Shown here one piece after another: positions 1 through 9,840 of a DNA stretch of 34,985 nucleotides. The position numbers and the translations under genes are program-made. Within the stretch, counting starts at the first letter, position 1. Each line of letters begins with the position of its first letter. The notes under the pieces are model-generated. The model saw only the letters and a program-made list of their open reading frames with translations, was not told the origin of the DNA and made no database searches. The DNA lies in NCBI GenBank assembly GCA_015487695.1, contig WFPF01000043.1, positions 1-34,985 of the forward strand, read 5' to 3'. The stretch is from Chitinophagales bacterium. Its GTDB lineage: Bacteria > Bacteroidota > Bacteroidia > Chitinophagales > S012-47.

Positions 1-1
1 G

Positions 2-352
2 GCGGCTCCTCCCCTGAGCGGTGTGCAGTATGAACTTGACGAGATCCGCTACGAAATTCCGGTGCTACAATATACCGAGACCAGTATCAAGGTGCCGGTG
101 GAGATCATCAATTCTGAGAAAGAAGCTTTGCTGCTCAACAAAGAAGCGGAACTCTCTTTTCAGCTTCCGCTGAACAAGATGGAAGAAATTGAAGGCCGGG
201 CGCCCGCTGAACTCTTTACCGTTGCTGCGGACTTCAGCCTGCTGCAAGCGGGCGACAGCACCGTTCCCCTCGTTAGCGAAGCGGCACCTCCCTATATCCG
301 CAACCTGAAGATAAAACCCGAAAGGGCCGCCTTTTTATACATCAATCCATGA
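2..352 (+). CDS. YbbR-like domain protein, C-terminal fragment (truncated by window edge)
   Basis: Reading frame open from the left edge to the stop at 352; beta-rich YbbR-like sequence (IRYEIPVLQYTETSIKVPVEIIN); directly upstream of coaE. Confidence 0.55.
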   Translation, partial: AAPPLSGVQYELDEIRYEIPVLQYTETSIKVPVEIINSEKEALLLNKEAELSFQLPLNKMEEIEGRAPAELFTVAADFSLLQAGDSTVPLVSEAAPPYIRNLKIKPERAAFLYINP

Positions 353-963
353 TCAAAGTGGGCATCACCGGAGCCATGGGCAGCGGAAAAACGACCGTCT
401 GCCGGATTTTCGGCACGCTCCATGTGCCGGTCTACAATGCCGATGAGCGGGCCCGCTGGCTGATGGAGCACGATGAAGAGTTGAAGGCCCGTCTCCGCGA
501 AAGTTTCGGAGCCGGAATTTATGAGCAGGGAAAGCTTCTGCGAAAAAAACTGGCTGCTATAGTCTTTGACGATGCCGCACGCCTCGAGGAGTTGAATGCC
601 CTGGTCCATCCGCGGGTGCGCAAAGATGCCCTGGCATGGATGAATAAGCGGAAAGATTATCCCTATGTCATCCGCGAAGCCGCCCTGCTTTTCGAAAGCG
701 GCAGCCACCGTGACCTCGATTTGGTCATCACGGTGACGGCTCCCCTCGAATTGCGCCTCGATCGCATCGCAGCCCGTGACAGAAGCAGCCGCGAAGAGGC
801 CCTGAAACGCATGGCCCGGCAATGGCCCGAAGAAGAAAAGGTCAAACGCAGCCAATATGTAATCGTGAATGACGGCAGAGCGTTGCTCGTGCCCCAGGTG
901 ATGGAGATCCATGGCAAAATAGTAGCTTTGAGCACAGATGAAAAAAATGAGCATGACCTTTGA
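349..963 (+). CDS. coaE: Dephospho-CoA kinase
   Basis: N-terminal P-loop MIKVGITGAMGSGKTTV and CoaE-like NALVHPRVRK...REAALLFESG. Confidence 0.92.
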   Translation: MIKVGITGAMGSGKTTVCRIFGTLHVPVYNADERARWLMEHDEELKARLRESFGAGIYEQGKLLRKKLAAIVFDDAARLEELNALVHPRVRKDALAWMNKRKDYPYVIREAALLFESGSHRDLDLVITVTAPLELRLDRIAARDRSSREEALKRMARQWPEEEKVKRSQYVIVNDGRALLVPQVMEIHGKIVALSTDEKNEHDL

Positions 964-2167
964 ATCCCTTTGTACGCGCGATTTTTTGCCGGGAGATGAC
1001 CCCGACCCCTATGGTGCGCACATTTTACCGGTGTATCAGACTTCCACTTTTGTATATGAAAGTCCGGAGAAGATCATGGACGTCTTCCGGGGAAAAGGAA
1101 AGGCCTATGTCTATTCCCGCTGGGCCAACCCCACAGTGGATGCCGTGGAGCGAAAGATTGCCGCCCTGGAAGCCTACGGCCTGAAAAAAGACGGGAAAGA
1201 GCTACCATTGAAGGCACTGCTTTTCAGCAGCGGAATGGCTGCCATATCGGCTTTGTTCATGGCGGCACTGAAGCCCGGAGAAAAAATACTCACGAGCGGA
1301 AACATTTACGGCACTACGGTGGAGCTCCTCAACACCCTGATGCACAGCCACGGAATCGAAAGCGTCTACAGAGACCTTTCGGATAAATCTGCGGTCGAAA
1401 GCGCCCTGGAGGAGGACGCGATGATCCGAATGATCTATTGCGAATCGCCCAGCAACCCGACTGTTCAGATCTATGACCTCTCGATGCTGTCGGAGCTGGC
1501 TCAGCGCTACGGAGCCACACTGGCCGTTGACAATACCTTTTCGTCTCCCTACCTTCAGCAGCCTTTTCGCTGGGGAGCCGACTATGTCGTGCATTCCACC
1601 ACGAAGTACCTCAACGGCCACGGAACGGCACTGGGCGGAATTCTGCTTTCAACCGATGCCGGCTTTATGGAAGAAAAGGCGTGGAAGATGCGGAAAATAC
1701 TGGGAGGAAACAGCAATGCGCTGGAAGCCTGGCTGCTGAACAACGGCTTAAAGACGCTGCCCCTCCGCATGGAGAAACACTGTAGCAATGCGGCCCTTCT
1801 GGCCCTGTTTCTCGAAAGCCATCGGGCGGTGGAGAAAGTGCATTATGCCGGATTGGAATCGCACCCCGCCTATTCCCTGGCGAAAAAACAGATGCGCCTG
1901 CCCGGAGGAGTGCTCAGCTTTGAGCTGAAAGGAGGCCTGCGGGCCGGCATTCGATTTATGAAACACATCCGCTTTTGCACCCTCACTTCCACCCTCGGCA
2001 CACCCGATACCCTTATCACTCATCCTGCAAGCATGACCCATGTGAGTGTGCCGAAGGCACAGCGCCTGGCCCATGGCATTGGTGACGGGCTCATACGTAT
2101 GAGCGTGGGGATCGAAAATGCAGATGATATTAAAAACGATCTGGAAAGGGCGCTGGCAGCGATTTAA
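938..2167 (+). CDS. Cys/Met metabolism PLP-dependent enzyme (cystathionine gamma-synthase / methionine gamma-lyase family)
   Basis: Family motifs YSRWANPTVDAVERKIAALE, FSSGMAAISA, AVDNTFSSPYLQQP, and PLP-lysine region DYVVHSTTKYLNGHG. Confidence 0.9.
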   Translation: MKKMSMTFESLCTRDFLPGDDPDPYGAHILPVYQTSTFVYESPEKIMDVFRGKGKAYVYSRWANPTVDAVERKIAALEAYGLKKDGKELPLKALLFSSGMAAISALFMAALKPGEKILTSGNIYGTTVELLNTLMHSHGIESVYRDLSDKSAVESALEEDAMIRMIYCESPSNPTVQIYDLSMLSELAQRYGATLAVDNTFSSPYLQQPFRWGADYVVHSTTKYLNGHGTALGGILLSTDAGFMEEKAWKMRKILGGNSNALEAWLLNNGLKTLPLRMEKHCSNAALLALFLESHRAVEKVHYAGLESHPAYSLAKKQMRLPGGVLSFELKGGLRAGIRFMKHIRFCTLTSTLGTPDTLITHPASMTHVSVPKAQRLAHGIGDGLIRMSVGIENADDIKNDLERALAAI

Positions 2168-3060
2168 TCTTCCGTTTTGCGAATGACGGGACTGTGTACT
2201 TTGACACTGCGGTCGATCTTGCGAATGAGCCCCTGCAATACACTTCCGGGCCCTACTTCAATAAACTCATCGGCTCCATCGGCAATCATATTGCGCACGG
2301 TCTGTGTCCAGCGTACGGGCGAAGTCAATTGGGCGATCAGGTTTTTCTTTATTTCTTCGGCATCGACATGGGGGCGGGCATCGACATTCTGATAGACCGG
2401 CACCCGGGCATTGCTGAATGAGGTCTGTGCGATGGCCGCTTCCAGCTCTTTGCGGGCCGGCTCCATCATGGGCGAATGAAATCCACCGCCCACTTTCAGA
2501 ATGACCGCTCTTCGTGCACCGGCTTCCTGCAATTTCTCCACCGCCTTTTCTATGCCGGAGACGCTGCCCGATATAACCAGTTGTCCCGGACTGTTGTAAT
2601 TGGCCGGAACGACCACATCGTCAATCGATTCACATACCTTCTCAACGCTTTCGTCATCGAGGCCCAGAATGGCGGCCATGGTCGAAGGTGCGGCCTCACA
2701 GGCTTTCTGCATGGCTTCCGCCCGTTTTTTTACAAGGGTCAGGCCATCGCGAAAGCTCAAAACATCGGCTGCGACAAGGGCTGAAAATTCACCCAGTGAA
2801 TGGCCTGCCACCATATCCGGCTCATATTCATTACCCAGGGCTTTGGCACTGACGATGGAATGGATAAATACCGCAGGCTGTGTGACCCGGGTTTCCTTGA
2901 GCTGCTCGATGCTGCCTTTAAACATCACATCTGTGATCGGAAAGCCCAGTACATCGTTGGCCTGCTCAAAAATATACTTCAACATGGTGCCCATTTCGTA
3001 CAGGTCTTTGCCCATACCTTCAAACTGAGACCCCTGCCCCGGGAATACAAATGCCCTCAT
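2164..3060 (-). CDS. fabD: Malonyl-CoA:ACP transacylase
   Basis: MRAFVFPGQGSQFEGMGKDLYE and active site VAGHSLGEFSALVAA; C-terminal EVGPGSVLQGLIRKI. Confidence 0.95.
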   Translation of the reverse strand: MRAFVFPGQGSQFEGMGKDLYEMGTMLKYIFEQANDVLGFPITDVMFKGSIEQLKETRVTQPAVFIHSIVSAKALGNEYEPDMVAGHSLGEFSALVAADVLSFRDGLTLVKKRAEAMQKACEAAPSTMAAILGLDDESVEKVCESIDDVVVPANYNSPGQLVISGSVSGIEKAVEKLQEAGARRAVILKVGGGFHSPMMEPARKELEAAIAQTSFSNARVPVYQNVDARPHVDAEEIKKNLIAQLTSPVRWTQTVRNMIADGADEFIEVGPGSVLQGLIRKIDRSVKVHSPVIRKTED

Positions 3061-3135
3061 AAATTGCTTTTAATCGCTTTGAAAGAATAAAAATACATTT
3101 TCCTTTTTGCATGGGCAATTTTCAAAACCCCGCAT

Positions 3136-3780
3136 TTAGCGATTCATCAGTTTTGATGAGATTAAACTGATGAACTCGCTTCTTGTACTTTGATTTTTAA
3201 ATTCTCCGGTGAAAGCGGAAGTGGTGGTAATTGAGTTTTGTTTTTCCGCTCCGCGCATCATCATGCAAAGGTGCTGGGCTTCAATAACTACGGCTACGCC
3301 CAGGGGATCGAGTACTTTATCAATGGTCTGCATGATCTGGCAGGTCAGTCTTTCCTGTACCTGCAATCTTCTTGCAAAGACATCCACCACCCTCGGAATT
3401 TTGCTCAGGCCTACAATCCTGCCGTTTGGGATATAGGCCACATGCGCCCGGCCAAAGAAAGGCAACATGTGATGTTCACAAAGCGAGTACAGCTCAATGT
3501 CTTTTACAATGACCATTTCGCTGTGCGACTCATTAAAAAGCGCACTTCTCAATATCTCTTCGGGATCGAGGTGATAGCCGTGCGTGATAAACTGCATGGC
3601 CTTGGCTGCCCGCTCGGGCGTTTTCAGCAGGCCTTCGCGGCCGGTGTCTTCACCGATCAGCTCTATGACTCCTTTATAGTGCTCCCGGAGTTTCTCCAGA
3701 GATTCGGCCTCATAAAACTCGTCTTTCCTGTACAGGCGGCCTTCGGACCATTCGTCCCTATCGTGTTGCTCATTCTCCAT
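3136..3780 (-). CDS. folE: GTP cyclohydrolase I (ORF extends to 3846; start likely at MENEQHD, about 3780)
   Basis: [58 protein letters not shown]. Confidence 0.93.
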   Translation of the reverse strand: MENEQHDRDEWSEGRLYRKDEFYEAESLEKLREHYKGVIELIGEDTGREGLLKTPERAAKAMQFITHGYHLDPEEILRSALFNESHSEMVIVKDIELYSLCEHHMLPFFGRAHVAYIPNGRIVGLSKIPRVVDVFARRLQVQERLTCQIMQTIDKVLDPLGVAVVIEAQHLCMMMRGAEKQNSITTTSAFTGEFKNQSTRSEFISLISSKLMNR

Positions 3781-4195
3781 AATAATCGGCATAAATGTTT
3801 TCGGTTTCATAAATCCGGACCCGGTGCAGTGTGAATCCTTTGGCATGGGGCTCCAGGCGCTGCCAGATGATTTTTACAAGATTCTCTGCCGTGGGCATGA
3901 TTCCTTGCATAAAACCCACATCCAGATTGAGATTCTTGTGGTCGAGGTGCTCAATGACCTCGCTTCTAATGATTTTTTTCAGCTCCGTGGCATTGATGAT
4001 CATTCCGGTTACCGGATCGGGTTCCCCTTTGATGGTCACATAGAGGATGTAGTTGTGGCCATGCCAGTTTTCATTGGAACAATTTCCAAAAATTTCCATG
4101 TTTTTCTCGTCATTCCACCCGGCAACAAACAGCCTGTGGGCGGCACAGAATCTTTCTCTACGCGTCAAATAAACCATCAGAAAATTTTCAGGCAA
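3770..4195 (-). CDS. 6-pyruvoyl-tetrahydropterin synthase / QueD-family protein
   Basis: [52 protein letters not shown]. Confidence 0.88.
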   Translation of the reverse strand: MPENFLMVYLTRRERFCAAHRLFVAGWNDEKNMEIFGNCSNENWHGHNYILYVTIKGEPDPVTGMIINATELKKIIRSEVIEHLDHKNLNLDVGFMQGIMPTAENLVKIIWQRLEPHAKGFTLHRVRIYETENIYADYYGE

Positions 4196-4221
4196 AGATA
4201 AAGAAAAGCGTGCGTGGCTGC

Positions 4222-4779
4222 TTACTGCAAAACAAAGCGAATCGAAGCTTCGGAAAAAGCCTCGTATTCTCTGAGCGATGCCTCTATTTTGCGCTGCCAG
4301 AGCCGCTGCAGCTTCGCCCGTGTGCCGTGGTGGCTTTCCCGGTCATATTCATCCTGCATCTTTTGCAGGGCAGCATTCACTTCGTCAAAGCTCTGCTCAA
4401 AGATCAGCGCCAGGTCGCGGTCCTGCCTGAAAGCATCCACCAGGCGCTTGCGCAGTATGCGGGCATGCAGTTCCGTAATGTCGAAATGCAATTGCTCATG
4501 GAGCAACAAAGCACGATCATCGCGAACCCGTGTCCATGAGCGGGAAGGGAGAAAGTAGGCACGAACCTCAATGTAAATGCTGTTGTCAATATTCTTAACC
4601 GAGGCATCGAGCATACAGTGGGTCTGTGCGTGATGCGGATTGTCTTTTTCAGCGGCTCCCCGAAACATGTCCCAGCTGAGCATGGCCCCATCCTGCCAGG
4701 CAATCATTCCCTCTCCGCCCACGGGCATAAAAGCCGATAAGGTGAAGAAAATCAATAAGAGGGGAAGCAGACGTTTCAT
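4222..4779 (-). CDS. Secreted DUF922-like putative zinc peptidase
   Basis: N-terminal signal peptide; LLLHEQLHFDITELHARILRK (HExxHxD metal-binding motif). Confidence 0.65.
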   Translation of the reverse strand: MKRLLPLLLIFFTLSAFMPVGGEGMIAWQDGAMLSWDMFRGAAEKDNPHHAQTHCMLDASVKNIDNSIYIEVRAYFLPSRSWTRVRDDRALLLHEQLHFDITELHARILRKRLVDAFRQDRDLALIFEQSFDEVNAALQKMQDEYDRESHHGTRAKLQRLWQRKIEASLREYEAFSEASIRFVLQ

Positions 4780-4789
4780 GCGCTTAACG

Positions 4790-4809
4790 TTAAGTTAACA
4801 TTAACTTAA
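4790..4809. promoter_or_regulatory. Near-perfect palindrome upstream of the DUF922-like gene (candidate operator)
   Basis: TTAAGTTAA-CA-TTAACTTAA: 9-bp perfect arms, 2-bp spacer, 11 bp upstream of the minus-strand start codon at 4779. Confidence 0.4.
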
Positions 4810-4917
4810 ACGTGAATTTACACAAAATGATACGCAGGCCCAAAATATAATGAGGCAAAATCATTCCGCAGCAGGAAGGGGAAGCGGCAGGATATGAATA
4901 AAGGGAAGTGCTGACCG

Positions 4918-6513
4918 TCAGAGCTTAAGCGCAATCAACTGCTTTTCGATGGGCTGCAGGGCAGCCTGCATCTCTTCGAGGAAGGAAGGGCCATATTTGG
5001 CATAATATCCGGCAACATTGTCCAATCGTTCGTGCAGTTTGCCACCCGGGAGAAGCCTTTCCTTCAATGTTTGGATTTGGCGGATCAGAATCTCGTGCTT
5101 TTTCTTCTCTGCACGCAGGATCTTACCTTCCAGTTTATCGAGGGCTTTGAGCATTTTCTGCATTTCTCCCTCTACGCTTCGCCCGAGGGTCGGGTCCACC
5201 TGAAGGGCCAGGTTCCTGACCCGCTCCATGGCTTTTCTGATCTCTGCTTTCTCCTCTTCGAGGGTGATCCGGCCATCGCTTTGCTGCATGACCAGCGAAC
5301 GGATCAGTTGCTCCTCCTCTTCAAAAACCTGCCGGAGTCCCAGATGCAACTGTTCCATCTTCTTCTGCACATTCTGTTCTATAAGCATCACACTGTTGCG
5401 AACTACCAACATGGGAAAATTCACGTGATATAGCTCGAAGACGCCTTTCAGCTCCAACCAGTAGGATATTTCACCGGCACCGCCCACATAGGCCAGATTG
5501 GGCAGGATAAGCTCCTGATAGACGGGCCGCAGAATGACATTGGGACTGAAATGGTTGGGGCACTTGCGCAATTCGGAAATCATCGTTTCGCGGTCAAAAT
5601 AAAGATGGGTGTTCAGCACTTTGTACGATCCCTCACCGGGCTGATACTCTATGCGTTCACGAATGCCGTCATTGAAATAAAAGAGATTCACCTCTCTGGG
5701 GCGGGCCTGTGCCTTGTATCCGTTCTCTTCCATCAGCTGCACTTTCTTCTCCACTTCCCCGCGGCTCTTCCTTTCGAGCAGTTCACGCTCCATCACAGGA
5801 AGAAAACGCTCTTTCAGGTCCTTCCGGTCACCGCTCATGATCAGCAGACCATGGCTTGCAAACAATTCATTGACCAGCCCGAAGGTGGCCTCGGCCAGCG
5901 TATGATCTGCATGGTAATGTTTTCTCAGCATGTGTACCCACTCTTGGGCCCAGCTGCTCTCGCCCAGAATCCCGGCCAGCTCGTCAATGACCGCATCAAT
6001 GCCTCTTAGCTTCAGCCGGCCCACCGGACCGCTGGCATCTTTGCTCCATTCGATCCGCTGCCGGTGTACAAAAAGATGATTGATCTCTTCAAAGTCATGG
6101 TCCTCACTCCCCATCCAGTAAACCGGAACAAAATCATTCTCGGGATATCTTTTTTTAAGCTCTTCGCTCAGGCGGATGGTGTCGGCAATCTTTACGATAA
6201 AATAGAGAGGCCCCGTCATCAGGCAGGGCTGGTGTGCCGTGGTTACCGTAAAGGTGCTTTCCTCTTTCAAAAGGGAAATATTTTTCTGCACGGCTTCGCT
6301 CTGTCCGAAAGGTTCGTAGAGCTCGTTGAGCACCGAAACCAAGAGCTCGCGGTCCACATTCTGGACCTGCTTTTCCTCCATTATGCGGGGGACAATATCA
6401 AATGATGGGGGATATTTATAAAGGTGCTGGGTCTTCTCATTGCCATCCAGATAGTCGCAAATCAGCCGGGGAAAGATCCCGGTTTCTTTAAATGAGAGAT
6501 AGCTGGCGTTCAT
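4918..6513 (-). CDS. bshC: Bacillithiol biosynthesis cysteine-adding enzyme BshC
   Basis: TVTTAHQPCLMTGPLYFIVKIADTIRLSEELKKRYP, PVYWMGSEDHDFEEINH, NVILRPVYQELILPNLAYVGGAGEISYWLELK. Confidence 0.93.
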   Translation of the reverse strand: MNASYLSFKETGIFPRLICDYLDGNEKTQHLYKYPPSFDIVPRIMEEKQVQNVDRELLVSVLNELYEPFGQSEAVQKNISLLKEESTFTVTTAHQPCLMTGPLYFIVKIADTIRLSEELKKRYPENDFVPVYWMGSEDHDFEEINHLFVHRQRIEWSKDASGPVGRLKLRGIDAVIDELAGILGESSWAQEWVHMLRKHYHADHTLAEATFGLVNELFASHGLLIMSGDRKDLKERFLPVMERELLERKSRGEVEKKVQLMEENGYKAQARPREVNLFYFNDGIRERIEYQPGEGSYKVLNTHLYFDRETMISELRKCPNHFSPNVILRPVYQELILPNLAYVGGAGEISYWLELKGVFELYHVNFPMLVVRNSVMLIEQNVQKKMEQLHLGLRQVFEEEEQLIRSLVMQQSDGRITLEEEKAEIRKAMERVRNLALQVDPTLGRSVEGEMQKMLKALDKLEGKILRAEKKKHEILIRQIQTLKERLLPGGKLHERLDNVAGYYAKYGPSFLEEMQAALQPIEKQLIALKL

Positions 6514-7829
6514 TCGATGGGTTTAATCATTCCGTAAAGGTCGAATTCATTGGCATCCGTGATGACAATATCGGTAAAATCTCCAATACGCAGGTATTGA
6601 TTTTTTGCATCGACAAGTACTTCATTGTCTACTTCCGGAGAATCGTAGGCCGTCCGGCCGATAAACCAGTCGCCCTCTTTGCGGTCGAAGAGTACCCGCT
6701 GCACCGTTCCTATTTTTGCCTTGTTTTTTTCGAATGATATCCCCGACTGCAGTTCCATCAGGCGGGCAGCCCGTTCTTCTTTCACTTCCTGCGGCACATC
6801 ATCCTGCAATTCATAGGCAGCGGTGTTTTCTTCGTGAGAGTACGTAAACACTCCCAGGCGTTCAAACTGCTGCGCCTGCACAAAATCCATCAGTTCTTCA
6901 AAGTCCTCTTCGCTTTCGCCCGGAAAACCTACGAGCATGGTCGTGCGGATATGGATGCCGGGCACTTTGGCCCGAATGCGGTCAAGCAGCTCCTCCGTTT
7001 CTTTTCTTGTGATTTGCCTGCGCATCCTTTTCAGTACCGGGTCGCTGGCGTGTTGCAGGGGCATATCCAGATAGGGAAGCACTTTTTCTTCCTTGCGCAT
7101 GACATCCAGCACGTCAAGCGGAAATTTGCCCGGATAGGCATAGTGCAGGCGTATCCACTCAATGCCCTCCACCTCAGCCAGCGCGCTCAGCAGGCGCGCC
7201 AGGGCCCTTTTTTTATAAATATCCAGGCCGTAGTAGCTGAGTTCCTGTGCGATGAGTATCAGCTCGCGCGTGCCGTTGCGTGCGAGAAAGCGTGCTTCCT
7301 TTACCAGCTCTTCGATGGACTTGGAGCGGTGTGCCCCCCGCATCAGCGGAATGGCACAAAAAGCGCAGGTCCTGTTGCAACCCTCGGAAATCTTCAGGTA
7401 AGCATAATGTGAGGGAGTGACCGAAACCCGCTCACCGAGCAGTTCGTGTTTGTAGTCGGCTTCCAGTCGCTCAAGCAAAAGGGGCAGCTCCATGGTGCCA
7501 AACCAGTCGTCCACTTCCGGAATTTCCTTTTTCAAATCATCGCGATAGCGCTGCGAGAGGCAACCCGTAACCAGCAATCGCTCTATGCGGCCGGCTTTCT
7601 TCTCGGCAGCATATTCCAGAATGGTCTCTATGGATTCCTCCTTGGCCCGGTCGATAAAGCCGCAGGTATTGATGATGACAATGTTGGCATTTTCATTTCC
7701 CGACTCGTGCGAAACTTTATAATCATTCGCCTCCAGCTGGCCCATCAGCTCTTCCGAGTCCACAAGGTTTTTCGAGCAGCCAAGTGTGATTACTTCCACC
7801 CTGTCCTTCCGGTAATTCTTAGTCTTCAT
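6510..7829 (-). CDS. rimO: Ribosomal protein S12 methylthiotransferase RimO
   Basis: ITLGCSKNLVDSEELMGQL, radical-SAM KISEGCNRTCAFCAIPLMRGAHRSKS, C-terminal TRAM-like region. Confidence 0.95.
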   Translation of the reverse strand: MKTKNYRKDRVEVITLGCSKNLVDSEELMGQLEANDYKVSHESGNENANIVIINTCGFIDRAKEESIETILEYAAEKKAGRIERLLVTGCLSQRYRDDLKKEIPEVDDWFGTMELPLLLERLEADYKHELLGERVSVTPSHYAYLKISEGCNRTCAFCAIPLMRGAHRSKSIEELVKEARFLARNGTRELILIAQELSYYGLDIYKKRALARLLSALAEVEGIEWIRLHYAYPGKFPLDVLDVMRKEEKVLPYLDMPLQHASDPVLKRMRRQITRKETEELLDRIRAKVPGIHIRTTMLVGFPGESEEDFEELMDFVQAQQFERLGVFTYSHEENTAAYELQDDVPQEVKEERAARLMELQSGISFEKNKAKIGTVQRVLFDRKEGDWFIGRTAYDSPEVDNEVLVDAKNQYLRIGDFTDIVITDANEFDLYGMIKPIE

Positions 7830-7835
7830 CGGGAA

Positions 7836-8792
7836 TCAGGACTTATTGAATAAGGCATCCACAAAATCGCGGCTGTTAAAAACCTGAAGGTCTTCTATGG
7901 CCTCACCGATGCCGATAAATTTGATCGGAATCTGAAACTGATCGGCAATACCCAGCACCACACCGCCTTTGGCCGTGCCGTCCAGTTTGGTCACGATGAT
8001 GCCAGTGACGGGCGTGGCCTGCGTGAAATGGCGGGCCTGCTCAATGGCATTCTGTCCGGTAGAGGCATCGAGTACCAGAAGCACCTCATGCGGGGCACCG
8101 GGCAGCACTTTGCTCATTACCTTTTTTACTTTCGTGAGCTCATTCATAAGGTTGACCTTGTTGTGCAGTCTTCCTGCCGTGTCGATGATGACCACATCGG
8201 CCCCTTCACTTACGCCTTTCTGCACCGTTTCGAAAGCTACCGAGGCGGGGTCGGACCCCATTTCTTTTCTGACCAGTTCGACACCGGCCCTGCCGGCCCA
8301 CACTTCCAGTTGATCTATGGCTGCTGCACGGAAGGTGTCGGCTGCGCCCAGAATAACTTTCTTGCCCTGATCTTTGAGCTGCTTAGCCAGTTTGCCGATG
8401 CTGGTGGTCTTGCCCACTCCGTTGACACCCACCACCATGATTACAAAGGGTTTTTTGTCATCCGGAATAAAGTAACCTTCCTGGTCGGTCGATTTGTTTT
8501 CATGGAGCAATCCCATGATCTCTTCGCGCAGCATGCTGTTGAGCTCGCCCGTATTGATGTATTTGTCGCGGGCCACGCGGGCCTCAATGCGGTCGATGAT
8601 TTTAAATGTGGTTTCGGCACTCACATCGGAAGTGATGAGAATTTCCTCCAGATCATCCAGAAAAGACTCATCCACTTTCGACTTGCCGGCCACGGCCCGG
8701 GTCAGCTTGCCCAGAAAACTATCTTTCGTTTTACTCAGGCCCTTGTCGAGCTCCTCTTTTTTATCTTTTGAAAATATTCCGAAAAATCCCAT
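7836..8792 (-). CDS. ftsY: Signal recognition particle receptor FtsY
   Basis: GVNGVGKTTSIGKLAKQLKDQGKKVILGAADTFRAAAIDQLEVWA, DTAGRLHNKVNLMNEL, TKLDGTAKGGVVLGI. Confidence 0.96.
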   Translation of the reverse strand: MGFFGIFSKDKKEELDKGLSKTKDSFLGKLTRAVAGKSKVDESFLDDLEEILITSDVSAETTFKIIDRIEARVARDKYINTGELNSMLREEIMGLLHENKSTDQEGYFIPDDKKPFVIMVVGVNGVGKTTSIGKLAKQLKDQGKKVILGAADTFRAAAIDQLEVWAGRAGVELVRKEMGSDPASVAFETVQKGVSEGADVVIIDTAGRLHNKVNLMNELTKVKKVMSKVLPGAPHEVLLVLDASTGQNAIEQARHFTQATPVTGIIVTKLDGTAKGGVVLGIADQFQIPIKFIGIGEAIEDLQVFNSRDFVDALFNKS

Positions 8793-8844
8793 TTGCCTCT
8801 TTTTGTTTTATTGAACAAAGATCACAGATTTCCATTCATACAAA

Positions 8845-8870
8845 AAAAGCTTCCCTTTTGAGAAGCTTTT
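8845..8870 (-). terminator. Rho-independent terminator at the end of the rpmB-rpmG-DUF4295 transcript
   Basis: AAAAGCTTC...GAAGCTTTT, 9-bp perfect stem; on the minus strand it is followed by a T-run (TTTTTTTG); 30 bp downstream of the DUF4295 stop. Confidence 0.75.
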
Positions 8871-8899
8871 CTTTTTAATCCATTATTTGAACTTCCCGA

Positions 8900-9067
8900 T
8901 TACTGGGCTTTCAGTTCTTCTTTTACTTTGTCTTTGTGCACCATTTTCTCCTTGTAGGAGTACGATCCGGTTTCGGGATTTTTTACGGCCACGATGATTT
9001 TCACCATGTCTTTCCCGCCTGAAAATTTACCCCGGTCTGTACGTGCGTTCTTACTGACTTTAGCCAT
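8900..9067 (-). CDS. DUF4295 family small protein (55 aa)
   Basis: Hand translation MAKVSKNARTDRGKFSGGKDMVKIIVAVKNPETGSYSYKEKMVHKDKVKEELKAQ; absent from the ORF track because it is shorter than 60 aa; next to rpmG/rpmB. Confidence 0.85.
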   Translation of the reverse strand: MAKVSKNARTDRGKFSGGKDMVKIIVAVKNPETGSYSYKEKMVHKDKVKEELKAQ

Positions 9068-9069
9068 GA

Positions 9070-9258
9070 TTACTTGATTTCTTTATGAATGGTATGCTTT
9101 CTTAAAATCGGATTGTACTTTTTCAGTTCCAAGCGGTCGGGCGTGTTGCGCCTGTTCTTGGTGCTGATGTAGCGTGATGTGCCGGGTATGCCGGTTGCCT
9201 TGTGCTCTGTACATTCCAGAATTACCTGAATTCTTGCGCCTTTTGCTTTCTTAGCCAT
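9070..9258 (-). CDS. rpmG: 50S ribosomal protein L33
   Basis: [54 protein letters not shown]. Confidence 0.95.
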   Translation of the reverse strand: MAKKAKGARIQVILECTEHKATGIPGTSRYISTKNRRNTPDRLELKKYNPILRKHTIHKEIK

Positions 9259-9266
9259 TGCTCCGT

Positions 9267-9515
9267 TTATTTTGCGAGTTTGATTTCTTTACCTTTTTTC
9301 TTCATTTTTCTCAGGTAGGCCGCCAATCCCATTTTAGAGATGGTGCGAATGGCTTCCGTAGAAACCTTCAACCTGTACCATTTGTCCTCTTCTTCGTGGT
9401 AGAATCGCTTGCTCTGCAGATTCGGATAAAACTTTCTCTTCGTCTTATGATGCGAGTGCGACACATGATTGCCGGACAATGGTTTCTTACCGGTCAGTTC
9501 ACAAATTCTTGCCAT
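9267..9515 (-). CDS. rpmB: 50S ribosomal protein L28
   Basis: [38 protein letters not shown]. Confidence 0.95.
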   Translation of the reverse strand: MARICELTGKKPLSGNHVSHSHHKTKRKFYPNLQSKRFYHEEEDKWYRLKVSTEAIRTISKMGLAAYLRKMKKKGKEIKLAK

Positions 9516-9813
9516 GATTTTTTGGTTTTTTCGAAACGAAGTGCAAATATCCGGTTTTCCTCAATATTTTCAAAGTATTCATGGCGAATTTATCATCCCG
9601 AAAGATGCTTTTTTACTTCGCGTTCCGAAGAAATGCCGTCCGGCCCAAAGCATTCTCCTTTTTCAGGTCCCACGGCCTGTCAGCAGAGCGGCTTTTCGAT
9701 ATCTGTCTTTTGAAAATATTTTATTCACAAGCCGTATGTTTATTGTCAGCGATAAGCAGGCAATGAGTCTGGCGTAGATGCGGATCCGAAAATGCCTCCC
9801 GCCTGAGGTGCCC

Positions 9814-9840
9814 GCCCAATGCAGGAGAACGCGATTGGGC
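9814..9840. repeat. Inverted repeat in the intergenic region upstream of the cytochrome island
   Basis: GCCCAAT - 13 nt - ATTGGGC, 7-bp perfect arms. Confidence 0.35.
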
